Shown here: positions 58,026 to 64,000 of the stretch, piece after piece
Numbering within the stretch: the first letter of the stretch is position 1
How the letters are laid out: each line of letters begins with the position of its first letter
Source: JADJPO01 sp963724535
Lineage (GTDB): Bacteria > Actinomycetota > Actinomycetes > Actinomycetales > Kineosporiaceae
Assembly (NCBI GenBank): GCA_963724535.1
Contig: CAVRVD010000013.1
Coordinates: 186,001-250,000, forward strand
Direction of reading: 5' to 3'
DNA length: 64,000 nt
Program-made: the position numbers and the translations under genes
Notes under the pieces: model-generated
Told to the model about the DNA's origin: nothing
What the model saw: the letters and a program-made list of their open reading frames with translations, nothing else
Database searches by the model: none

Positions 58026-59243
58026 GTGAACCGGGTGCTGCACCTGGCCGGGCGGGAGGTGACCCTCACCCACCCGGACAAGGTGGTCTTCCCGGCGACG
58101 AAGATGACCAAGCTTGACCTGGTGTCCTACTACCTCGGCGTCTCCGACGGTGCCCTGCGCGGCGTCGCCGACCGCCCGATGATCCTCAAGCGGTACGTCA
58201 AGGGGATCGGCGAGGAGGCGTTCTTCCAGAAGCGGGCGCCGACCAAGCGCCCGAACTGGGTCGAGGTGGCCCGCTTGGACTACCGGCGCGGCACCTTCGC
58301 CGAGGAGGTCGTCGTCACCGACGAGGCGGTGCTGGTCTGGGTGGTCAACCTCGGTTGCGTCGACCTCAACCCGCACCCGGTGCGTGCCGAGGACCTCGAC
58401 CATCCGGACGAGCTGCGGATCGACCTGGACCCGATGCCCGGAGTGGAGTGGAGGCAGATCGTCGACGTCGCGCTCGTCGTCCGCGAGGTACTGGCCGAGC
58501 ACGGCCTGACCGGCTGGCCGAAGACCTCCGGCTCGCGCGGGTTCCACGTCTACGCGCGAGTGCGCCCGCAGTGGTCCTATCCCCAGGTGCGCCTCGCCGC
58601 CCAGACCGTGGCCCGCGAGGTCGAGCGACGGGCGCCGGACCTGGCGACCAGCCGGTGGTGGAAGGAGGAGCGCGAGGGTGTGTTCGTGGACTTCAACCAG
58701 AACGCCAAGGACCGCACCGTCGCCTCGGCGTACTCGGTGCGTGCGCTGGCGGACGCCCGGGTGTCCACGCCGTTGCGCTGGGCCGAGGTGGCCGACTGCC
58801 GCCCGGAGATGTTCACCCCGCCGGTGGTCCTCGACCGGTTCGGTCAGCTCGGTGACGTCTGGGCAGGCATGGACGAGGCCGCCGCAGCCGGCTCGTTGGA
58901 CTCGCTGCTGGCCCGCGCGGACGAGCTCGGCCCACCGGAGCGCGCTCCCGCTGGGGCGGCGGTCGAGGCGGGCCGGCGAGCGCCGTCCGCGCCGCTGATC
59001 GAGATCGCCCGGGCGAGGACCAGGCAGGAGGCCCAGGACGGCTTCGATGCCTGGGCCGCGCGGCACCCCATGGTGGCGGCTCGACTGGCGCCGGCCGACA
59101 TCCTGCTCGACGGTATGCGGGGACGCAGCTCGCTGTGGTATCGGATCAGGGTCAACCTGCAGCATGTGCCGCAGGCTCAGCGACCGCCGCAGGAGCCGTT
59201 GGAGGTCGACTACAACCCGTGGGAGGGAATGGCATGGGGATGA
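58026..59243 (+). CDS. LigD-type polymerase domain (PrimPol-like) protein
   Basis: 405 residues from a GTG at 58026 with GGAGG four bases upstream. It contains the NHEJ polymerase fold: VTLTHPDKVVFPATKMTK, MILKRYVKGIGEEAFFQKR, metal-binding Asp pair in RIDLDPMPG (about residues 132-134), SGSRGFHVYARV and the third Asp-type site VFVDFNQN. No ligase or nuclease domain is attached, as in the stand-alone PolD proteins of mycobacteria. It fills or primes DNA ends in repair. It lies 21 bases after sucB and overlaps the next start, an odd place for a repair gene. Confidence 0.9.
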   Translation: MNRVLHLAGREVTLTHPDKVVFPATKMTKLDLVSYYLGVSDGALRGVADRPMILKRYVKGIGEEAFFQKRAPTKRPNWVEVARLDYRRGTFAEEVVVTDEAVLVWVVNLGCVDLNPHPVRAEDLDHPDELRIDLDPMPGVEWRQIVDVALVVREVLAEHGLTGWPKTSGSRGFHVYARVRPQWSYPQVRLAAQTVAREVERRAPDLATSRWWKEEREGVFVDFNQNAKDRTVASAYSVRALADARVSTPLRWAEVADCRPEMFTPPVVLDRFGQLGDVWAGMDEAAAAGSLDSLLARADELGPPERAPAGAAVEAGRRAPSAPLIEIARARTRQEAQDGFDAWAARHPMVAARLAPADILLDGMRGRSSLWYRIRVNLQHVPQAQRPPQEPLEVDYNPWEGMAWG

Positions 59244-60142
59244 AGGTCGTGGTCGCCGGGTCGTCCGGGCTGATCGGGACAGCGCTGGTCACCCGGCTGC
59301 AGTCCGGCGGGCACACCGTCCTGCGGCTGGTGCGCCGGCCTCCGCGGGGATCCAGCGAGGTGCAGTGGGCACCCGGTGAGGCGGCGTTGGACCCCGGCGC
59401 CCTGACCGGTGTGGACGCCGTGGTGAACCTGGCCGGGGCCGGGGTCGGCGACAAGCGCTGGACCGACGCGTACAAGAAGGTGCTCGTCGACTCCCGGATC
59501 GAGACCACGCGCACCCTGGTCGACGCGATGGGCGCGCAGCCCACCCCGCCGCCCGTGCTGGTCAACGCCTCGGCGCAGGGCTTCTACGGCGACCGCGGGG
59601 ACGAGGTGCTCACCGAGGGCTCAGCCGGCGGGGACGGGTTCTTGGCCGACCTGTGCCGGCAGTGGGAGGCCGCGGCGGCCCGGGCCGAGGAGGTGACCGG
59701 GGGCGCGACCCGCGTGGCGATGATCCGTACCGGGTTGGTGATGGCGGCCGGCGGCGGGGCGTTCGGTCGGCTGCTGCCGCTGCTCAAGCTCGGCCTGGCC
59801 GGTCCGCTCGGCAACGGCAGGCAGTGGTGGTCCTGGGTCACCCTGGAGGATCACGTGGCTGCGATCGAGCACCTGCTCACCGCGGACGTGGCGGGCCCGG
59901 TGAACCTGAACGCCCCGCACCCGGAGCGCCAGGGCGACCTGACCAAGGCCCTCGGGCGCGCCTTCGGTCGCCCGGTGTTGCTGCCGGCCCCGGCGTTCGC
60001 GCTGCGCACCATCCTCGGAGAGTTCTCGACCGAGATCCTGTCCAGCACCCGGATGGTGCCGCAGGTGCTGCAGCGCAGCGGGTTCAGCTTCCGTCACCCC
60101 GACATCGACGCGGCGGGCTCCTGGCTGACCCACCGGGCCTGA
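59234..60142 (+). CDS. TIGR01777-family NAD(P)-binding epimerase-like protein (Rv2216-like)
   Basis: 302 residues from an ATG at 59234 with GGAGGG six bases upstream; overlaps the preceding stop. N-terminal Rossmann loop VVVAGSSGLIGTALV, NLAGAGVGDKRW, the Ser-type active region NASAQGFYGDRGDE and SWVTLEDHVAAIEHLL. This extended short-chain family, of which YfcH and Rv2216 are members, has no proven substrate. The catalytic Tyr-x3-Lys is modified. It follows dlaT in mycobacteria too, apart from the inserted gene. Confidence 0.92.
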   Translation: MGMKVVVAGSSGLIGTALVTRLQSGGHTVLRLVRRPPRGSSEVQWAPGEAALDPGALTGVDAVVNLAGAGVGDKRWTDAYKKVLVDSRIETTRTLVDAMGAQPTPPPVLVNASAQGFYGDRGDEVLTEGSAGGDGFLADLCRQWEAAAARAEEVTGGATRVAMIRTGLVMAAGGGAFGRLLPLLKLGLAGPLGNGRQWWSWVTLEDHVAAIEHLLTADVAGPVNLNAPHPERQGDLTKALGRAFGRPVLLPAPAFALRTILGEFSTEILSSTRMVPQVLQRSGFSFRHPDIDAAGSWLTHRA

Positions 60143-60263
60143 TCGCCGACGCCTGAGCATCGCTGTGGGTCAGCAGCGGCGCGCCCTGCAACTGCGCGAC
60201 CTCGGCCTCGATGCGGTCGAGCCCGGCGAGGACCGTCGACGTCTCGTCAGGCGGTTCGGACAT
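60084..60263 (-). CDS. Possible small protein opposite the end of the TIGR01777 gene
   Basis: 59 residues from an ATG at 60261-60263, starting MSEPPDETSTVLAGLDRIEA and acidic at first. The N-terminal part resembles a short coiled coil (LDRIEAEVAQLQ) and is coding-like; the last 20 residues run over the end of the neighbouring gene and look like mirror sequence. No ribosome site is seen. Weak call. Confidence 0.3.
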   Translation of the reverse strand: MSEPPDETSTVLAGLDRIEAEVAQLQGAPLLTHSDAQASAIRPGGSARSPPRRCRGDGS

Positions 60264-60431
60264 CGGGAGGTTCTGCACGTACCGAACGCTATGCCGCACC
60301 CCCGACAGTCCCGGACCAGGCAAGCCCGCTGAACGTCATTCCGCAGCAGCGATTCTTGCGAGGAACATCACGCCGTCGGCGTGTCACGCGGCACCCCGTC
60401 ACACCCGTGGGGTTCAGCCCGTCGCCCCTGC

Positions 60432-61727
60432 TCAGGTGACAGCGGCTCGCACGGCGTATTGGGGATCACGCCACATCCCCGAGGCCAGCACCCGCTCGAG
60501 CGTCATCGCGGCGTCCCAGACGTCGACATGGCGGGTGTACAGAGGAGTGACCGCGAACCGCAGCAGGTTCGGTCGGCGGAAGTCCCCGACCACGCCCCGG
60601 GCGATGAGTGCCTGCACGATGGCGTAGCCGTCGCCGGGGTGGGTGAAGGTCACCTGGCTGCCGTGCTCGGCGTCCGCGGCGGGGGTCAGGCAGGTCAGCT
60701 CGGGGCAGCGCTCGGCGACCAGCGCACGAAAGGTCCGGGTCAGGGCCAGCGAGCTGGCCCGCAGCGCCAGCAGACCGCCGTGGTCCTCGGCCGCCAGCAC
60801 GGTGTCGACCCCGCACTCCAGGGCGGCCAGGCCGAGCACCGGCGGCGTGCCGCAGCCGAACCGGGCCACCCCGGGCGCCGGTCGGTAGTCGTCGGAGAAG
60901 TCGAACGGGGCGGCATGACCGAACCATCCGGTCAACGGCTGCTCGGCCCGGTCGTGGTGGCGCGGGTGCACCCAGAGGAAGGCCGGAGCGCCCGGGCCGC
61001 CGTTGAGGTACTTGTAGCCGCAGCCGACCGCCAGATCGACGTCGCAGCCAATCAGGTCCACCGGCAGCGCCCCGGCGCTGTGCGCCAGGTCCCATACCGC
61101 CAGCGCCCCGGCCGCGTGCGCGGCGGCGGTCAACGCCGCCATGTCGTGCAACCGCCCGGTGCGGTAGTCCACGTGGTTCATCATCACCACCGCGACGTCC
61201 CTGTCCGCCCGGTGCCGCAGTAGGTCCGGGATCCGCTGCGGGTCAACCGGTTTCAGCGTGAGACCGAAGGAGTCGGCGACCGAGGCGGCGATGTAGCCGT
61301 CGGTCGGGAAAGTGCCGGCGTCGACCAAGACGACGCGCCGTAGCGTCTGGCCGGGGCGCAGGCCCTGCAGGCGCAGGGCCGCCCAGAGCACCTTGTACAG
61401 GTTCACGGAGGTGGAGTCGGCGACCAGCACCTGCCCGGGGTCGGCTCCGACGAGGCGGGCCACCTTGTCGCCGACCCGACGCGGCAGGCCGGCCCAGTCG
61501 GCGTCGTTCCAGCTCTGGACCAGGCCCTGGCCCCACTGCCGACGAACCACCTCGACCATCCGCTCGGCGCCGGCGCGGGGCAGGGCGCCCAGGGAGTTGC
61601 CGTCGAGGTAGACCACACCGTTCGGCAGCTCGAACAGCTCACGCAGGCCGAGCAGCGGGTTCGCGGCGTCCCACGCCTCGCACTCACCCCGGCTGCTCGG
61701 CACCGGCCCAGCCGTCGTCGCGGTCAC
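60432..61727 (-). CDS. kynU: Kynureninase
   Basis: 431 residues from a GTG at 61725-61727 that overlaps the kynB stop (GTGA). PLP enzyme fold: VYLDGNSLGALP, VLVADSTSVNLYKV, VWDLAHSAGALPVDL and the PLP lysine Lys239 in VGCGYKYLNGGPG. It splits kynurenine to anthranilate and alanine. With KynB it forms the last two steps of tryptophan breakdown to anthranilate; no tryptophan dioxygenase gene is in the window. Confidence 0.95.
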   Translation of the reverse strand: MTATTAGPVPSSRGECEAWDAANPLLGLRELFELPNGVVYLDGNSLGALPRAGAERMVEVVRRQWGQGLVQSWNDADWAGLPRRVGDKVARLVGADPGQVLVADSTSVNLYKVLWAALRLQGLRPGQTLRRVVLVDAGTFPTDGYIAASVADSFGLTLKPVDPQRIPDLLRHRADRDVAVVMMNHVDYRTGRLHDMAALTAAAHAAGALAVWDLAHSAGALPVDLIGCDVDLAVGCGYKYLNGGPGAPAFLWVHPRHHDRAEQPLTGWFGHAAPFDFSDDYRPAPGVARFGCGTPPVLGLAALECGVDTVLAAEDHGGLLALRASSLALTRTFRALVAERCPELTCLTPAADAEHGSQVTFTHPGDGYAIVQALIARGVVGDFRRPNLLRFAVTPLYTRHVDVWDAAMTLERVLASGMWRDPQYAVRAAVT

Positions 61728-62365
61728 TGACGCAGCTCCCGCAACACGGCCCGGACGGGTGCGGCATCGGCACCCACCAACTTGAGCGGCAAGGCGATCA
61801 GCTCGTAGTCGCCGGGCGGGACGTCGTCCAACACGAGGTTCTCCAGGATCGCCAGGCCCGCCATGATCGCGGCATGGTGAGCCGACAGGGTCTTGCTGTC
61901 GGCCGGGTCCAGGCTGGCCGCGTCGGTACCGATCAGGACGACGCCGCGACCGCCCAGCTCGGTAACCAGCTCGGGGGCCCAAGCGGTGAAGTCGTCGGTC
62001 CAGGACCTCGGTTGGCGGCGGTAGGTGCGAACCAGCAGCCGGGGCGGCCGCGGGTCGTCCGGGTCGGTGTCGTCGAACGCCGCGGACAGGTGGTCGCGGG
62101 TGAGCAGCAGTCCCGCGGCCAGGGCGTGGACGACCCGGCACGGCCCCAGGAAGGGCGCCAGGTCCAGCCCCGCGGCGTCCACGCCGTCGGCCCGCAGGTG
62201 CAGTGGGGCGTCGATGTGCGCGCCCAGGTGCGTCGTCGCGGTGAGCTCGAAGACGTTGACCGGGCTGTCCGCGCCGAGGGTCCAGGTCGGCCGCAGCGAC
62301 AGCGGGGTGTCCCCGGGGAAGACCTGGTACTCGGCGTCGAGGGCCGGCGAGATGTCCCACAGCAT
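61724..62365 (-). CDS. kynB: Kynurenine formamidase (cyclase family)
   Basis: 213 residues from the ATG at 62363-62365; a GTG at 62401 is possible. Starts LWDISPALDAEYQVFPGDTP and has the zinc motif HLGAHIDAP of the metal-dependent formamidase family, then GVVLIGTDAASLDP and IALPLKLVGADAAPVR. It hydrolyses N-formylkynurenine to kynurenine and formate. Stop-start overlap with kynU shows they are coexpressed. Confidence 0.92.
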   Translation of the reverse strand: MLWDISPALDAEYQVFPGDTPLSLRPTWTLGADSPVNVFELTATTHLGAHIDAPLHLRADGVDAAGLDLAPFLGPCRVVHALAAGLLLTRDHLSAAFDDTDPDDPRPPRLLVRTYRRQPRSWTDDFTAWAPELVTELGGRGVVLIGTDAASLDPADSKTLSAHHAAIMAGLAILENLVLDDVPPGDYELIALPLKLVGADAAPVRAVLRELRQ

Positions 62366-62439
62366 GAGCCCAGCATGGTCGGCGACGCCGCCGGCTGCCA
62401 CGCCGAGCCGTCGCGGCGCTGGCGCGATAGCGTCCGACT

Positions 62440-63861
62440 GTGATCGAAGCCGGTGCCGACCCCCGTCCGAGTCAACGCCTCGACGTCGCTGTCGTCGGCG
62501 CCGGGATGGCCGGTCTCGCCTGTGCGCTGCGGCTGAGCCAGGCGAGCAGCGACCTCGAGGTCGTCGTCCTGGAACGGGATCTGCGGGTCGGCGGACGAGT
62601 CGGCACCGACGTCGTCGGCGGGTTCCGCTGTGACCGGGGGTTCCAGCTGCTCAACCCTGCCTACCCCGAAGCTCGTCGGGTGCTGGATTTGAAGTCCCTT
62701 GCCCTGCAACCGTTCCCGGTCGCCGTCGCCGTGCAGACCGAGGACGGGCATCGACTGCTGGGCGACCCGCGGCGGACCCCGCTGCGGCTGCTCCCCCGGA
62801 CTGTGCGGGACTCACTGCGCGCCCTGGGCGGACCGGTCGAGAAGCTGGCGTTCGCCCGTTGGGCGCTCGGCTGCGCCCGGCGAGATGCGGCCGAGCTGCT
62901 TTCGGCCCCTGACCAGCCATGGGGGCAGGCCCTCACCGAGCTCGGCGTAGACGGAACGTTGCGCCGAGCAGTCCTGGAGCCGTTCCTGTCCGGCACCCTG
63001 GCCGAGGCCGACGGCTCCACCTCGCGCCGGTTCGTCGAGCTGCTGATCCGTTCCTTCGTGCGGGGCCGTCCGAGTGTGCCCTGGCAGGGCATGCAGGCGA
63101 TCGGTGACCAGCTGGCCGCGGCCCTGCCGGACGGGGTGCTGCGGCTCGGGGTCACGGTCGAGGACCGGGCCGGGCTCACCCTGCGGACGGCAGCCGGACC
63201 GGTCACCGCCCGGGCAGTGGTGGTGGCAGCCGACCCGGCGACCGCGGCCCGGCTGACCGGTGTGCCGGCGGCGATGACCCGGCCGCTGACGACGTTCTGG
63301 CACGCCGTCCCGGACGGGAGTCGCGACCCGGCGGTGCTCGGGCCGTTCGGGGGCACCGGGATGATCCACCTGGACGGTCAGCGCCGGTCGGCGCTGGCCA
63401 ACACGGTGGTGATGACCGCGACAGCCCGCAGCTACTCCCCCGACGACCGGGCGCTGGTGGCCACGACGATCCTCGGCCGACCCCGCGCAGACGTCAGTGA
63501 CCCCGCCTCCGAGCCCGGGCTGCGCCGAGAGCTGTCCCGGGTGTACGGCGCCACCACCACGACCTGGCAGCTGGTGCACGTGCACGAGCTCCCGAACGCC
63601 CTCACCGCCATGCCGCCGCCTCTGGACGTGCGCCAGCCGGTGGCGCTGGGCGACGGGCTGTTCGTGGCCGGCGACCATCGCGACTCCGCGTCGATCCAGG
63701 GCGCCCTGGTCTCCGGACGGCGGGCCGCCGACGCGGTCCTGGGCCACCTCGGGCTGCCGGTGCCGCCGCGCCCGCCGCTGGACCTCCTGCAGGGCCGGCG
63801 TCGTCCGGTGATCATCGACGTCGACACCGCGCCCGGCCCTGGAGAGCGCCGTGCCCGCTGA
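62440..63861 (+). CDS. FAD-dependent oxidoreductase (amine oxidase/phytoene desaturase-like)
   Basis: 473 residues from a GTG at 62440. FAD loop DVAVVGAGMAGLACALRL near residue 15, then LERDLRVGGRVGTD, a hydrophobic substrate domain, and the C-terminal FAD segment GLFVAGDHRDSASIQGALVSG. The family includes amine oxidases and carotenoid desaturases; substrate is not clear. Being beside kynB by chance of position gives no proof. It overlaps the next start by 11 bases. Confidence 0.85.
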   Translation: MIEAGADPRPSQRLDVAVVGAGMAGLACALRLSQASSDLEVVVLERDLRVGGRVGTDVVGGFRCDRGFQLLNPAYPEARRVLDLKSLALQPFPVAVAVQTEDGHRLLGDPRRTPLRLLPRTVRDSLRALGGPVEKLAFARWALGCARRDAAELLSAPDQPWGQALTELGVDGTLRRAVLEPFLSGTLAEADGSTSRRFVELLIRSFVRGRPSVPWQGMQAIGDQLAAALPDGVLRLGVTVEDRAGLTLRTAAGPVTARAVVVAADPATAARLTGVPAAMTRPLTTFWHAVPDGSRDPAVLGPFGGTGMIHLDGQRRSALANTVVMTATARSYSPDDRALVATTILGRPRADVSDPASEPGLRRELSRVYGATTTTWQLVHVHELPNALTAMPPPLDVRQPVALGDGLFVAGDHRDSASIQGALVSGRRAADAVLGHLGLPVPPRPPLDLLQGRRRPVIIDVDTAPGPGERRAR

Positions 63862-64000
63862 CATCCCGACCGTTGTGGCCACCTCGGGCGGGTACCGGCT
63901 CAACCCCGAGGGACGACGACGGCTTGACTTCGCGCCGCTGGTGCACCACGCCGTCGAGCTGTCCGGGGTGCACGGGCGCCCACCCCGGGTCTGCACGCTG
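63851..64000 (+). CDS. Peptidase E-like (S51) protein, N-terminal part (partial)
   Basis: 50 codons from a GTG at 63851 to the window end. The sequence (TVVATSGGYRLNP, then FAPLVHHAVELSGV) matches the start of peptidase E, a serine dipeptidase of the class I glutamine-amidotransferase-like fold that cleaves Asp-X dipeptides. The catalytic Ser and His lie outside the window. It overlaps the FAD oxidoreductase gene, so the two are probably cotranscribed. Confidence 0.7.
   Translation, partial: MPADIPTVVATSGGYRLNPEGRRRLDFAPLVHHAVELSGVHGRPPRVCTL

Noticed and set aside
1..64000. tRNA or rRNA genes
   Set aside because: No cloverleaf with conserved TTC-type arm and no ribosomal RNA sequence was recognised on either strand by eye; a covariance-model search would be decisive.

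Overview
The window is from a high-GC Gram-positive bacterium of the Actinomycetota. Coding regions are GC-rich throughout, GTG (and a few TTG) starts are frequent, and many genes overlap by ATGA or GTGA. The respiratory genes encode an actinobacterial bcc-aa3 supercomplex with a di-heme QcrC. The order of housekeeping genes follows the Mycobacterium tuberculosis Rv2181-Rv2216 segment: ArsA-like ATPase, SRPBCC, NlpC/P60, exonuclease/GIY-YIG, trpD, ctaE, qcrCAB, ctaF, ctaC, PfkB adenosine kinase, HesB/ErpA, glycerate kinase, DUF3043, cobT, cobS, gcvT, pepB, dlaT, TIGR01777. Genes of that mycobacterial segment such as plsC, fadD15, asnB and lipB are not seen here, and extra genes are inserted, so this is a relative and not a Mycobacterium. 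Species identification is not possible from the sequence alone.

Layout. 1-4763: minus-strand block with an EEP phosphatase/nuclease, two tandem ROK sugar kinases, a small Cys-motif protein, a degenerate ArsA-like protein and an SRPBCC protein. 4908-12746: a signalling and pilus-like block with a zinc-ribbon membrane protein, a CpaE/TadZ-like ATPase, a long pseudo-receiver/GAF protein interrupted by a one-base frameshift near 8670, a DesK-type histidine kinase, a NarL/LuxR response regulator and a 39-codon Flp-pilin-like peptide. 12778-15825: a cell-surface operon (DUF4397 surface protein, class E/F sortase, ECF sigma factor, RskA-like anti-sigma factor). 16001-19002: GT87 membrane glycosyltransferase, NlpC/P60 endopeptidase and a small Cys-pair protein.

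19003-26560 looks like an accessory island between genes that are near neighbours in mycobacteria (NlpC/P60 and exonuclease/GIY-YIG). It holds a CHAT (caspase-like) protease behind a 513-bp leader with two long perfect inverted repeats, a convergent unrecognised protein with an HTH-like N-terminus, a 23-residue hydrophobic micropeptide with a strong ribosome-binding site and an 11-bp perfect terminator-like hairpin, a ZIP-type membrane protein split by two cyclic-nucleotide-binding domains, and an intact ISKra4-type insertion sequence (24598-26542). The IS has inverted ends, a 9-bp target duplication and two ORFs joined by a probable -1 frameshift. The CHAT/HTH/micropeptide group is my best candidate for an undescribed system.

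26566-41495 is the respiratory core: exonuclease/GIY-YIG, Lrp-type sensor domain, trpD and a receiver-like protein, then ctaE-qcrC-qcrA-qcrB on the plus strand ending at a strong terminator. On the minus strand run erpA, adenosine kinase, aat, ctaC-ctaD-ctaF and an L,D-transpeptidase. 41668-54502 carries glycerate kinase, a GGDEF/EAL protein, an M20 peptidase, DUF3043, cobU-cobT-cobS (CobT divergent and with a 15-bp repeat), a ribokinase-like gene, gcvT and pepB. 54721-60142 carries lpdA, sucB/dlaT (two lipoyl domains), a LigD-type polymerase-domain gene and TIGR01777. 60432-64000 carries kynurenine-pathway genes (kynU, kynB), an FAD oxidoreductase and the start of a peptidase E gene. KynU can supply anthranilate, the substrate of the TrpD encoded about 30 kb away. 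No tRNA, rRNA or CRISPR array was recognised.
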